48,354 nt of DNA from Planctomycetota bacterium (GCA_023150565.1 JAKLKR010000014.1:1-48354); one strand, 5' to 3'. Numbered from the stretch's first letter, positions 24,415 to 33,209 are shown. Notes: generated from the letters alone by a model not told the origin. Program-made: numbers and translations.

Positions 24415-27234
24415 TCAGGGCGAGGGGAAGCGCAGCCAGCGGGCCGCCTCGGCGCGCACCGTGGACAGCCTCCGGCCCATCGCCTCGAGGTCTCCGATGG
24501 GGAAGGCCGCGACGATGGCGAGATGGCCGCTGATGGCCGCTTCCTGGCCCGGCGCGAGGACGGCGCCGAACGGCTGGCAGATATCGGAATGCGGGGTGCC
24601 ATCCTGCTCGCGCCAGAGCATAGTGGTGCCGCCCGCCGGCAGCCAGGCACCGAAGGCGCGGCCGGCGACAGGGTCCTCCCACGCCTCGAAGCCCATGCAC
24701 GGAGATCCCACCGAGCGGCGGTCGCCGGCGGGATCGCCGCCCAGGCGGGGATCCAGCAGGGTGTAGACACCGTCGATGGTCCACGCGCGCTGCGCGTGGT
24801 TGGCGAGCGCGACCGGCTGCACCGCGCACCATCCCGCCTCGCCGGTGAGCGGGAACCAGTAGCGAACGCGCAAGGCGAAAGGCAGCGCCGCCGGGGCCTC
24901 GCCCTGGCCATGCACGCCGATGGCACGCGCCTCGCCCAGGGTCCATTCCACCTCTGTCACCTGGAAGCGGTCGTCGGCCCAGGCGCCGGCGATGCGGCCG
25001 GCACCGGCGCGCAGCCAGGCCGGCCGCCCGTCGACCTGCTTGATCATCACCCCCAGGCCGCCCAGTTCCACGCCGCCGGCGGACAGCCCCCAGCCGCGCG
25101 CCGGATCCCAGGCCACCGCCCAGGCGCCGCTGCGGTCGGGCGCCGCGCCGGTGGCCGTGGCGGCTGGTGGCTCGGCGGCCCAGGCCGTCGGCTGCGGCGG
25201 CGCCAGCCCGCGCGCAACGCCGGTGCGATGCAGGGCGCCGGCGGCGGTGTTGACCGCGGTGGCGGTGGCGGCGAGCAGGGGATAGGGCCGGTCCTGCACG
25301 TCGAGGAAGCCGTAGTTGGAATCCTCGGGATAGCCGTCGCTGATGCCCTCCGCCGGTTCGTCGAGCAGGCAGAACCATTGGTGGCCGACAATGAAGGGGG
25401 CGCTGGCGGCCAGTTCGGCGTAGTGGCGGTAGCAGTCGGCGCGCTGCCGCTGGGTGAGCACGCGCATGCCCGCGCCGTGCTGGCTGGGCAGGCCAGCGTC
25501 GAGGGCGGGGAAGCTCCATTCCGAGATCAGCAGCGGCCTGCCGGCGACGGCGCTGGCCTGCTCCAGCCGGCGCAGGTGCGCGGGATCGACCCCGCGTTCG
25601 GGATCAACCGCTGAGCGCGGGTAATCGTTGATCGAGACGATGTCGCTGTGGCGGCCGCAGGCAGCCAGCACCGCCGGGGCGGGGATGCCGACGAAGCGCT
25701 CGCCGAGGATGAGATGCTGGGGATCGTGGCGGCGGAAGGCGCCCACCAGCTCGGCGAAGTAGCGTTCGAGGGCCTGGGCGAAAAAGGCATCGGCCACCGC
25801 CTGGGCCGCGGGCGTGGCGGGCCACAGGCGGCCGGTTGCGGCATCCAGTTCGCCGAAGCCGCCGATCGAGGTTCCCCAGTCGCGGTTGAAGGCCACCACC
25901 GAGCCGGCGCGTTCCACCGCAAGCGCGGCGAGGACCCGCCGACCGGCGTGGCCGGGCGGCCGGGCCCAGGTCTTGGCCGCCATCGCCGCCGCCGTGCCCC
26001 AAGGCAGCTCGTTGCCCAGGTACCAGCCCAGCAGCCAGGGGTCGCCGCGATGGGCGGCGGTCAGCCGGCGTGCCACCAGGTCGCAGTGGCGAGGCCACAA
26101 CGGGTCGAACACGTCCGGCACCCCGCACCAGTTCGGCTTGTCGTCGATCAAGGCCGCGTAGTTGGTGAAATGGTCGATCTCGGCCCCTACCCAGCCGGTG
26201 CGAATCAGACCCGGTAGGGCCGAGAAGTTGAAGCCCCAGGCGCGCAGGCGCGCGACCTGGGCTCTCTCCCAGTCCGCCACCGTGGGGTAGAGGGTGCGGG
26301 TGTTCTCCTCGTAGGGGAAGCGCAGAGGTCTGGCGCCGCGCTGGGTCGGCCAGCCCTGGCGGTAGCCGGTCGGCAGGTTCATGCCGGTGAGGTACAGGCC
26401 ACGACCGAGCGGATCGACCACCCACCAGGCTCCATCCAGGCGTTCGATGCGGAAGAACCCGGTGGCGTCCGCCAAGATCCCGGGGGCGTTGGCGGGCAGG
26501 TCGTATGCGGCGGTAGTGGCGGCAGGGGCCGGCGGCAGCGCTCCGCCAACCTCGGCGCGGAAGCCCAGCACCGTGCCGGCGCATCCCGACACCTGCACCA
26601 ATGGCTGGCCATGGCGCACCGCCGGCCCTTCGGGCAGGGTGCAGCGGATGCCCGCCAGTTCGGCGCCGCCGGGATCGGACAGAACCCCGCGCACGCCGGT
26701 CCCGTCCAGCTCCAGGCGCAGCCGGTATGGCCGCCCCGGCAGCCAGGCGGCTTCGCCGCTGCGCTCGATGCGGCAGGCCGGGGCGCGCTCCTCGGCGTGC
26801 CAGACGCTGTCGCGGCGCTGGCCGAGGTCGAGGAAGCGCCGCCCCGGCTCACCTGCGGCCGTGGACGGGGCCTGGGCCAGCGCCAGCTGCCAGTAGTTGT
26901 CGGGATCGGCCTGGATGCGCACCCCGGCGCTGGCCCAGCGCCGGGGTGCGCCGTCCTCGACCTGCACCAGGATCTCGACCCGCATTTGGCGGCCGGCGGC
27001 CAGGCCGCGGGGGCGCAGTCCGCCCGACATGGGCACGAAGGCGATTCCGGAGGCGGCGGGCGCGAAGGCGGCAGAGCTGGGCTCCCAGCGATCTAGCAGC
27101 GCCGCCAGGTCTGCAGGACGGCAGTCATCCTCGACGAAGTGCGGCGCCTCGGCTCCGGCCAGGCCGGCGATGCACGCAAGCGCCAGGGCCAGGGACGCGG
27201 GGATGACGGTCATAGTCCGGAGCGCGTTCTGCAT
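24415..27234 (-). CDS. Secreted clan GH-A glycoside hydrolase, agarase-like
   Basis: About 939 residues. A signal peptide (VIPASLALALACIAGLAGAEA) precedes a beta-rich N-terminal domain. The TIM barrel starts near FFRIERLDGAWWVVDPLGRGLYLTGMN, the pattern seen in beta-agarase-like and GH5/GH50/GH86-like proteins. The acid/base lies in GWYLGNELPW (Glu about 409) and the nucleophile in PLLISEWSFP (Glu about 572), so the catalytic pair is intact. A C-terminal beta-sandwich follows from about 660. Start ATG 27234 (MQNALRTM) is chosen; ATG 27213 also leaves a full signal peptide, and neither has a clear ribosome binding site. Agarose is not proven; any galactan-like polymer is possible. Confidence 0.78.
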   Translation of the reverse strand: MQNALRTMTVIPASLALALACIAGLAGAEAPHFVEDDCRPADLAALLDRWEPSSAAFAPAASGIAFVPMSGGLRPRGLAAGRQMRVEILVQVEDGAPRRWASAGVRIQADPDNYWQLALAQAPSTAAGEPGRRFLDLGQRRDSVWHAEERAPACRIERSGEAAWLPGRPYRLRLELDGTGVRGVLSDPGGAELAGIRCTLPEGPAVRHGQPLVQVSGCAGTVLGFRAEVGGALPPAPAATTAAYDLPANAPGILADATGFFRIERLDGAWWVVDPLGRGLYLTGMNLPTGYRQGWPTQRGARPLRFPYEENTRTLYPTVADWERAQVARLRAWGFNFSALPGLIRTGWVGAEIDHFTNYAALIDDKPNWCGVPDVFDPLWPRHCDLVARRLTAAHRGDPWLLGWYLGNELPWGTAAAMAAKTWARPPGHAGRRVLAALAVERAGSVVAFNRDWGTSIGGFGELDAATGRLWPATPAAQAVADAFFAQALERYFAELVGAFRRHDPQHLILGERFVGIPAPAVLAACGRHSDIVSINDYPRSAVDPERGVDPAHLRRLEQASAVAGRPLLISEWSFPALDAGLPSQHGAGMRVLTQRQRADCYRHYAELAASAPFIVGHQWFCLLDEPAEGISDGYPEDSNYGFLDVQDRPYPLLAATATAVNTAAGALHRTGVARGLAPPQPTAWAAEPPAATATGAAPDRSGAWAVAWDPARGWGLSAGGVELGGLGVMIKQVDGRPAWLRAGAGRIAGAWADDRFQVTEVEWTLGEARAIGVHGQGEAPAALPFALRVRYWFPLTGEAGWCAVQPVALANHAQRAWTIDGVYTLLDPRLGGDPAGDRRSVGSPCMGFEAWEDPVAGRAFGAWLPAGGTTMLWREQDGTPHSDICQPFGAVLAPGQEAAISGHLAIVAAFPIGDLEAMGRRLSTVRAEAARWLRFPSP

Positions 27235-27324
27235 CGCGCCATGATAGCGGCCCGGACCGGGCGGGCGATGGGACAATAACGACGTCCGCTGCGCGGAAGG
27301 GGACATCCGCGTGCTGCCGGCGAC

Positions 27325-28530
27325 TCAGCCGGCCGCCGCCACCGCCGCCTCGGCGCGCCACAGCCGGCCGCCCACCACCACCGCCGTCGCCTGGCGCAGC
27401 GCGGCCAGGGATTCCCGCGGCGAGACCTCCCAGCAGGCGAGGTCGGCCGCCGCACCGGGGGCGAGCAGCGGGGCGCCCATCTTCCAGGCCCGGCGCGGGG
27501 CCGCGGTGGCGGCGGCCAGGCAGGCCTCGAGCGGCACCCCGGCGGCCTGCATCGCCTCCAGTTCGCCGATCAGGGCGTCGCCGTGCGCCACCCCGCAGCT
27601 GCCGGCGTCGCTGCCGGCCAGCAGCACCACCCCCCACTGCGCCGCCAGCGCCAGGTGGCGGCGGTGGTTGGCGAGGATGCGCTCGAGCCCGGCCACCGAG
27701 GCGGCGTCGAGCCCGATCAGGCCCGGGCGCTCGGCCATCACCGCCACCGGCGACCAGGTCGGGGTCCAGCCCACCCCGCGCTCGGCCATGCGCGCCAGCA
27801 CCGCCTGGTCCATGAAGAAGCCGTGCTCGATCGAGCCCAGCCCGGCGTCCACCGCCAGGCGCAGGCCGTCGAGGCCGCTGCAGTGGGCGAAGGTGGGGAT
27901 GCCCAGCCGGCGCGCCCCGGCCGCGAGCAGGGCCAGCTCCTCGGCATTGAACTGCGGCGCGCCCTTCACCGTGCCGGCGGCGAAGTCGATGATGCCGGTG
28001 AGCACGATCTTGAGGTCGTCGGCGTCGGTGCGCGCCGCCAGCGCGCGCTCGATATCGGCGGCGGTCTCTACCTCCTCGGCCATGAAGCCGCCGTAGCGGC
28101 CCTTGCGGCGCAGCGCCCGCCCGGGCGAGCGCACCCGCGGCAGCGGCTCGGCCGCCACCGCCGCCTCGGCGCGCAGGCGGTGGTTGATGCCCCAGCGGTC
28201 GCCGGCGTCGCGCACGGCGGTGATGCCGCAGGCGCGCATGCGTCTCAGATTGGCGCGGCCGGTGGCCAGCCAGGCCTGCTCGCCGGCGGCGAGGTGGGCC
28301 TCGCGCCGCCTGCCGTCGGTCTCGACCCCGTCGAGGAAGAGGTGGCAGTGGCACTCCACCAGCCCGGGGCCGGCGAAGGGCGTGCGCAGGATCTCGGCCG
28401 CGCGCGGCCCCTGGTGGCCGGGCAGCACCGCCGCCACCAGGCCGGCGTCGACCAGGATGGTGGCGGGGGAGCGGTGCAGGCGTTCGCCGTCGAACCACTC
28501 GTCGGCGAGGATGGCGAGGTCGTGGGCCAT
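27325..28530 (-). CDS. Metal-dependent amidohydrolase
   Basis: A 401-residue cytoplasmic hydrolase of the amidohydrolase superfamily. Metal ligands are visible: HCH at residues 61-63 in GPGLVECHCHLF, a Lys-containing strand DDLKIVLTG, then IPTFAHCSG, LGSIEHGFF and the late Asp of VLLAGSDAG. The pattern resembles imidazolonepropionase or cyclic-imide/prolidase-like members. The substrate is unknown. ATG 28530 lies 7 bases after the stop of the pterin-binding methyltransferase gene, so it is the third gene of the MetV-MetF operon. It may release or prepare the compound whose methyl group is used. Confidence 0.85.
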   Translation of the reverse strand: MAHDLAILADEWFDGERLHRSPATILVDAGLVAAVLPGHQGPRAAEILRTPFAGPGLVECHCHLFLDGVETDGRRREAHLAAGEQAWLATGRANLRRMRACGITAVRDAGDRWGINHRLRAEAAVAAEPLPRVRSPGRALRRKGRYGGFMAEEVETAADIERALAARTDADDLKIVLTGIIDFAAGTVKGAPQFNAEELALLAAGARRLGIPTFAHCSGLDGLRLAVDAGLGSIEHGFFMDQAVLARMAERGVGWTPTWSPVAVMAERPGLIGLDAASVAGLERILANHRRHLALAAQWGVVLLAGSDAGSCGVAHGDALIGELEAMQAAGVPLEACLAAATAAPRRAWKMGAPLLAPGAAADLACWEVSPRESLAALRQATAVVVGGRLWRAEAAVAAAG

Positions 28531-28537
28531 GGTGTCC

Positions 28538-29455
28538 TCAGGCGGCGCCGGCGGCGGCGGTCTTGGCGGCGTTGCGGTAGAGCTGCTTGACGATGCCCAG
28601 CGACTCGAAGCCGTCCTCGGCGGCGACGCACTCCTTGAACGCCTCCAGCGCGGGGTGGCCGTCGGGCAGCACGCGGTAGTCGCGCCCGGCGGTGGCCAGG
28701 CTCATGTCCAGGCCGGCGGGCACGCACAGGGTCAGGAAGGCGCATTCCAGCGCCAGGCCGATGGGGATGCCGCCGACCTCGACCTTGGGCAGCATGATGC
28801 CGATGTTCGACAGTCCGACGCTGAGGTGGACCCCGCGCAGGTCGGGATCGGCGCCGATCAGGCGGATGGCCTCGACCGCCATGCGCGCCAGGCCCTCGGT
28901 GTCGGTGGCGAGCGGCGCCACCGACACGTCGAGGATGATGTCGTGGTTGGCCATGCCCTGCTCGGCGCGCGCGCGCGCGGCCATGCGCCGGGCGGTCTCG
29001 TGCACCTCGGCGCCGCTGCGGTTGGGCACCGCCTGGCCGCCCTCCAGCCGCTCCGAGGCCATGAACAGCACCTGCGCCCCGCCCGGCACCAGGTTGCGCA
29101 GGGCGAGCAGGTCCCAGCGGTTCTCGGTCACCGAGTTGAGGATCGGCCCGCGCCCGCCCGAGCGCGCCGGGTCGTAGGCCCGCAGCGCCCGTTCCTGCAC
29201 CGCCGCGCTGGGCGAGTCGATCGACAGCGGCACGGTGACCACCGCCTGCACCGCCTGCACCAGCTGCGCCACCCAGGCCGGGTCGCGCTCGCCCTCGGTG
29301 CCGCCGTTGACGTTGACCAGGGCCGCGCCCTTGGCGACCTGGGTCCTGGCCAGTTCCTGCAGCTGGCCGACGTCGCGGGCGTCGAGCAGGCGCTTGGAGG
29401 AGGCGAAGCCGGGGTTGATGCGTTCGCCGATGATGGTGAGGCCGGGGAAGGGCAT
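28538..29455 (-). CDS. Methyltetrahydrofolate:corrinoid-protein methyltransferase (pterin-binding, AcsE/MtgA-like)
   Basis: A 305-residue TIM-barrel protein of the dihydropteroate-synthase-like pterin-binding family. Signatures are LTIIGERINPG at the N-terminus, ALVNVNGGTEGERD, PLSIDSP, ILNSVTENRWD, HDIILDVSVAPLATD and HLSVGLSNIG. In methyl-catabolising anaerobes such proteins move the methyl group between a corrinoid protein and tetrahydrofolate (methyltransferase 2). The gene sits between the MetV-MetF fusion and an amidohydrolase, with 16- and 7-base gaps, so methyl-folate made here could pass straight to the reductase. A biosynthetic FolP is unlikely given the sequence and the context. 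Confidence 0.9.
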   Translation of the reverse strand: MPFPGLTIIGERINPGFASSKRLLDARDVGQLQELARTQVAKGAALVNVNGGTEGERDPAWVAQLVQAVQAVVTVPLSIDSPSAAVQERALRAYDPARSGGRGPILNSVTENRWDLLALRNLVPGGAQVLFMASERLEGGQAVPNRSGAEVHETARRMAARARAEQGMANHDIILDVSVAPLATDTEGLARMAVEAIRLIGADPDLRGVHLSVGLSNIGIMLPKVEVGGIPIGLALECAFLTLCVPAGLDMSLATAGRDYRVLPDGHPALEAFKECVAAEDGFESLGIVKQLYRNAAKTAAAGAA

Positions 29456-29471
29456 GGCGGGTCCTTGGGGG

Positions 29472-30794
29472 TCAGGCGGCGGTGGAGGTGGCGATGGGGG
29501 CGAGGTCGCTGCAGGCGCGGCGGACCTCGGTGAGGGCGCCGTGGTCGGCGCCGAAGAGCATGAGGTGGACGCCGCGCACCCCGGGGATGGCGGCGGCGGC
29601 GCGCACCATCTCGACCGCCAGGGCGACGCCGGCGGCGCGCAGGCCGTCGCCGGTGCCGGCCAGGCGCTGCTGCAGGGCCGGGGCCAGGCGCACCCCGGGC
29701 ACGTGGCCGAGCATGGCCAGGGCGCGGTGCCCGGTGATCACCGGGATGCCCGCCAGCAGGAACAGCCGGCGGTCGAGCCCGGCGTCGCGGTAGCGGGCCA
29801 TGAACGCCGCCAGCCGGCCGAGGTCGGTGACCACCTGGGTCTGCACGAACTCGGCGCCGGCATCGGCCTTCTGCATCAGCCGGCGCACCGGGGCGTCGAC
29901 CGGGTCGGTGTCGGGGTTGATGGCGCAGCCCAGGAACGGGCGCGGGCAGGGGGCGACCTCCTCGCCGGTGAAGGCCACGGTGCCGCGCTCGCGCAGGTGG
30001 CGGGCCTCGTAGAGCATCAGCGCGGCGTCGAGGTCGAAGACCTGGCGGGTGACCGGGCCGTCGGGCGCGCGCTGGTACCAGTCGCCGGTGACGCACAGCA
30101 GGTTGGGCACCCCGTTGAGGTGGTTGACCATCGCCTCGCCCAGGAACGAGGTGCGGGTGTGGTCGCGCCCGGCGGCCTGGGCGATGGCCTCGACCCCATG
30201 GCGGCCGAGCTCGGCGGCGGCCAGCGACGAGGGCAGTGCCGGGCGGCCGTTGAGGAAGGCGGTGGCGTTGACCGCGTCGAAGTGCCCGGCCAGGCCGGCG
30301 GCCTCGCGGCCCAGGCGGTCGAGGCGCGGCGAGCGCGGGGTGCGCACCTCGGTGGTGAAGGCGAAGCGGCCGGAGCGCAGCGTCCGCTCCAGGCCGGAGG
30401 CGGTGAGCGGCTCGCGTCCCAGGGCATGGTCGCTCAGGCCGAGCGGGGCGAGGGCGCGGCGGGCGGGCGCGTCCTTGCCGTTGATCAGGTTGGCCACGCT
30501 GGCGGTGCCGAGCAGGGCCTGGTCGGGGGCGGGCAGCAGCGGCGGGGCGGTGAGGGCGCCATCGCGGCGGCGGGCGGCGTCGATGCGCAGGTGGATGCAG
30601 CGGCGGTCGGGCAGGACCTCGCAGCGCCCGCCGGTGGTGCCTCCGCAGGGGCCGTTGCGCAGGCCCTTGGGGCAGCGCATCGGGCACACCAGCCCGGTCT
30701 TGCGCAGCACGCACTGGCCGCAGCCGCGGCAGTCGAAGAGCACGCCCTTGAGCAGACGCTCGCTGTTGGCCGCCAGGCTGGAGAGCAGGGACAT
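29472..30794 (-). CDS. MetV-MetF fusion: Cys-rich domain plus methylenetetrahydrofolate reductase
   Basis: A 440-residue protein. Residues 1-68 form a Cys-rich domain with eight Cys (22, 25, 28, 37, 41, 50, 58, 66: FDCRGCGQCVL, VCPMRCPKGLRNGPCGG), the type found at the end of MetV in acetogens and thought to bind metal or an iron-sulfur cluster. Residues from about 140 form a MetF-like barrel (FAFTTEVRTPRSP, FDAVNATAFLNGRP, NLLCVTGDW, GAEFVQTQVVTDL, LLAGIPVITG). In acetogens MetV and MetF are separate subunits; here the Cys-rich part is at the N-terminus of one chain. Within this operon it would oxidise methyl-tetrahydrofolate made by the neighbouring methyltransferase. It heads the three-gene operon; direct repeats lie 32-70 bases upstream. 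Confidence 0.88.
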   Translation of the reverse strand: MSLLSSLAANSERLLKGVLFDCRGCGQCVLRKTGLVCPMRCPKGLRNGPCGGTTGGRCEVLPDRRCIHLRIDAARRRDGALTAPPLLPAPDQALLGTASVANLINGKDAPARRALAPLGLSDHALGREPLTASGLERTLRSGRFAFTTEVRTPRSPRLDRLGREAAGLAGHFDAVNATAFLNGRPALPSSLAAAELGRHGVEAIAQAAGRDHTRTSFLGEAMVNHLNGVPNLLCVTGDWYQRAPDGPVTRQVFDLDAALMLYEARHLRERGTVAFTGEEVAPCPRPFLGCAINPDTDPVDAPVRRLMQKADAGAEFVQTQVVTDLGRLAAFMARYRDAGLDRRLFLLAGIPVITGHRALAMLGHVPGVRLAPALQQRLAGTGDGLRAAGVALAVEMVRAAAAIPGVRGVHLMLFGADHGALTEVRRACSDLAPIATSTAA

Positions 30795-30825
30795 GGCCGT
30801 GATCCTGCCCGGCCGGGGGACGGCG

Positions 30826-30863
30826 TCTGGTGATCGGCGCGGCCTTCTGGTGATCGGCGCGGC
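30826..30863. promoter_or_regulatory. Perfect direct repeat upstream of the MetV-MetF gene, AraC-type site
   Basis: TCTGGTGATCGGCGCGGC occurs at 30826-30843 and again, identical, at 30846-30863, a period of 20 bases, close to two DNA turns. AraC-family activators typically bind two direct half-sites with this spacing next to the -35 region. The repeats lie 32-70 bases before the start codon of the MetV-MetF fusion, and the nearest gene upstream encodes an AraC-type protein. Confidence 0.6.
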
Positions 30864-30921
30864 GGGGCTTGGCCCAATGGCGTAAAGCCAAGGCAGAGAG
30901 CGCGTAGTGCTAGGTTCTTAG

Positions 30922-30992
30922 GCCCACGTCGACGCCGCGGCGACGCTGCCATGGTCCCGGATCGGTGCACAAGAGCCTCCGTCGACGTGGGC
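30922..30992. terminator. 13-base perfect inverted repeat between the AraC-type gene and the MetV-MetF gene
   Basis: GCCCACGTCGACG (30922-30934) is matched exactly by CGTCGACGTGGGC (30980-30992), leaving a 45-base loop. It lies 35 bases after the stop of the AraC-type gene. It has no T-run, so it may be a terminator of the GC-rich type, a processing site or a second regulatory site. Confidence 0.4.
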
Positions 30993-31026
30993 GTCGACGC
31001 TCCGAATACGGCCGTCCGCCCTGCCC

Positions 31027-31857
31027 TCAGCCCCCGGGCCGGCTACGGAATTCCCCCGGGCTGCGCCCGGTGCGGCGGGCGAAGGCGCGGCTGAACTCGG
31101 CGCTGCGGGCGTAGCCCAGGCGCTCGGCGATGGCGGCGATGCCCAGGCCGGTGTCGAGCAGCAGGTACTTGGCGCGCTCCAGGCGCAGCTGGTCGCGCAT
31201 CGCCGTGGGCGGCATGCCGTAGAGGCGGCGGAAGCGGTGGCGCAGCGAGTCGTAGCCGGGCAGGCGGCGGGCGAGGGCGGCGCGGAAGTCGGCGTCGGTG
31301 GCCTCGACGTGCTGGTTGAGCAGCTCCCACAGCGCCGCCATCGCCGGGTCGGCGTGCACCGCCGCCGGGCCGGTGGCGTCGCCGCCATCCCAGCGCGCCG
31401 CCGCCACCAGCAGCAGGCGCAGCCAGCCGCTCACCGCCGCCTGGTGGCCGGCGCGGCCGGGATCCAGGCTCTCGGCCATCAGGCGGATGAACAGCGCCTG
31501 CCAGGCCGCGACCTGCTCGGCCGACAGCCGCCACACCCGGCGGGCGGGATCGGCATCGGCCAGGCGCGGGCAGGCGCGCTCCAGGGCGGGGTCGGCGCGG
31601 AAGTGCACCAGCCACAGGTGCGGCTCCTGGCCGGGGCCGTTGCGGTGGCCGTGCAGCTCGCCGCGGCGGAACAAGAAGGCGGTGCCGGGCGCGGCCGCGC
31701 GCTCGACCCCGGCATGGCGCATGACGGTGCCGTCGCCCAGCACCAGGCAGATCTCGTCATGCTCGTGCACGTGGCCGTCGAAGCCGCCGCCGCGCGCGGT
31801 GAGGGCGCAGGACCAGGACAGGGGTTGCGGCAGCCAGGGCTCCATGGCCGCGAGCAT
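31027..31857 (-). CDS. AraC-family transcriptional activator with cupin sensor domain
   Basis: A 276-residue regulator. The N-terminal cupin is seen as HVHEHDEICLVLGDGTVM and GTAFLFRRGELHGHRN; the C-terminal double helix-turn-helix ends in GIAAIAERLGYARSAEFSRAFARRTGRSPGEFR. It lies between the MetV-MetF operon (same strand) and a divergent UroD-type gene, so it probably controls one or both. The twin repeats before the MetV-MetF gene are its best candidate site. Start ATG 31857 is used; ATG 31845 would shorten it by four residues. Confidence 0.87.
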   Translation of the reverse strand: MLAAMEPWLPQPLSWSCALTARGGGFDGHVHEHDEICLVLGDGTVMRHAGVERAAAPGTAFLFRRGELHGHRNGPGQEPHLWLVHFRADPALERACPRLADADPARRVWRLSAEQVAAWQALFIRLMAESLDPGRAGHQAAVSGWLRLLLVAAARWDGGDATGPAAVHADPAMAALWELLNQHVEATDADFRAALARRLPGYDSLRHRFRRLYGMPPTAMRDQLRLERAKYLLLDTGLGIAAIAERLGYARSAEFSRAFARRTGRSPGEFRSRPGG

Positions 31858-31964
31858 GCCAGGGCGCGCCGCCAGGGGGAGCGTCCGCGGCGGCGTGCGC
31901 GCATTCCGGCCGGGCGAAGGCGGGCCGCCCCGCCCCGGCTAGGATGGAGCCCGAGGACGACGCC

Positions 31965-33209
31965 ATGCACCGCATCTCGCCCGCCGACCGCGACACCCTG
32001 CGCCAGCTGGCCGCCCGCTGGCGCGCCATCTGCGACGGCGAACACGCCGCCTGGAGCCGCCGCCAGTGGCAGCGCCTGGTCGATCTCGAGCCCACCGACC
32101 GCCCGCTGGTGGCGGTGCAGCCCGAGGGCGCCACCGCCGAGCTGATGGCCGGCCACCCCTGCACCTGCGATCCCCGCCTGCGCTTCATCGAGGCCAGCCT
32201 GCGCGAACGCATCCGCCGCGCCGAGTTCCTGCGCGACGACACCCCTTGGACCCCCACCGTCGACATCGGCTGGCGGATCTCCGATTCCGGCTTCGGGTTC
32301 GAGATCCCCCGCCACCACGGCGCCGACCGCGGCAGCTTCGTGTGGGAGCCGCCGCTCAAGGACCTGTCCAAGGACCTCGCCCGTCTCAGCCACCGCCGCT
32401 GGAGCGTGGACCGTGCCGCCTCGGACGAGGACCTGGCCCTGGCTGAGGCGGCGGTGGGCGACCTGCTCACGGTGCAGCGCCGCCACTTCGCCATGTGGAC
32501 GGTGGGCCTGACCACCGACGCCATCATGCTGGTGGGCCTCGAGCAGCTGATGACCCTGATGTACGACGACCCCGACGGCCTGCTCGCCCTGATGGCCTGG
32601 CTGCGCGACGACACCGCCCAGCTGATGGACTGGTACGAGGCCGAGGGCCTGCTCACCAGCAACCACGACAGCTTCGGCATCGGCTCGGGCGGCTATGGTC
32701 CCACCACCACCCTGCCGGCGCTGTCCGGCGGGGCGGGCTGGGGCCAGCGCTGGGGCTTCGCCGAGAGCCAGGAGACGGTGGGGGTGTCGCCCAGGCTGTT
32801 CCAGAAGTTCATCCTGCCCTACCAGGTGCCGCTGATGAACCGCTTCGCCCTGGTCTACTACGGCTGCTGCGAAGGGGTCGAGCGGCGCCTGCAGATGGTG
32901 ATGGACGCGGTGCCGCGCCTGCGCGTGGCATCGATGGCGCCGTGGGCCGACCAGGAGGCGATGGCGCGCATCTCGGCCGGCCGCCTGGTGCTGGCGCGCA
33001 AGCCCAACCCCACCCTGGTGTGCGGCGAGTTCCGCGACGACGCCATCCGCAGCGACCTCGCCGAGACCCTGCGCCTGGCCGGCCACCGCCCGCTGTGCTT
33101 CGTGCTCAAGGACACCCACACGGTGCAGAACGAGCCGCAGCGCCTGGCGCGCTGGGTCGAACTGGCGCGCGAGGAGGTCGACCGCTTCTGCTGCGCCGGG
33201 GCGCGCTGA
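31965..33209 (+). CDS. UroD-superfamily protein of the corrinoid methyltransferase cluster, unusual metal site
   Basis: About 414 residues. The overall pattern (TVDIGWRISDSGFGFEI, GLTTDAIMLVGLEQLMTLMYDDPDGLLALMAWL, TSNHDSFGIGSGGYGP, FQKFILPYQVPLMNRF) fits the uroporphyrinogen-decarboxylase superfamily, which includes MtaA, MtbA and CmuA methyltransferases. The usual His-X-Cys zinc motif is not present; YYGCCEG (Cys 301 and 302) stands in its place, so metal binding or substrate may differ from its relative at 36204-37262. ATG 31965 has GAGGA seven bases upstream and is preferred over ATG 31944. It is divergent from an AraC-type gene and abuts the convergent RACo-like gene without a gap. It probably transfers a methyl group from an unknown donor. 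Confidence 0.75.
   Translation: MHRISPADRDTLRQLAARWRAICDGEHAAWSRRQWQRLVDLEPTDRPLVAVQPEGATAELMAGHPCTCDPRLRFIEASLRERIRRAEFLRDDTPWTPTVDIGWRISDSGFGFEIPRHHGADRGSFVWEPPLKDLSKDLARLSHRRWSVDRAASDEDLALAEAAVGDLLTVQRRHFAMWTVGLTTDAIMLVGLEQLMTLMYDDPDGLLALMAWLRDDTAQLMDWYEAEGLLTSNHDSFGIGSGGYGPTTTLPALSGGAGWGQRWGFAESQETVGVSPRLFQKFILPYQVPLMNRFALVYYGCCEGVERRLQMVMDAVPRLRVASMAPWADQEAMARISAGRLVLARKPNPTLVCGEFRDDAIRSDLAETLRLAGHRPLCFVLKDTHTVQNEPQRLARWVELAREEVDRFCCAGAR

Noticed and set aside
28538-29455. Dihydropteroate synthase (FolP)
   Set aside because: The IIGERINPG start and NVNGGTEGERD segment, and its position between MetV-MetF and an amidohydrolase, fit a corrinoid methyltransferase better.
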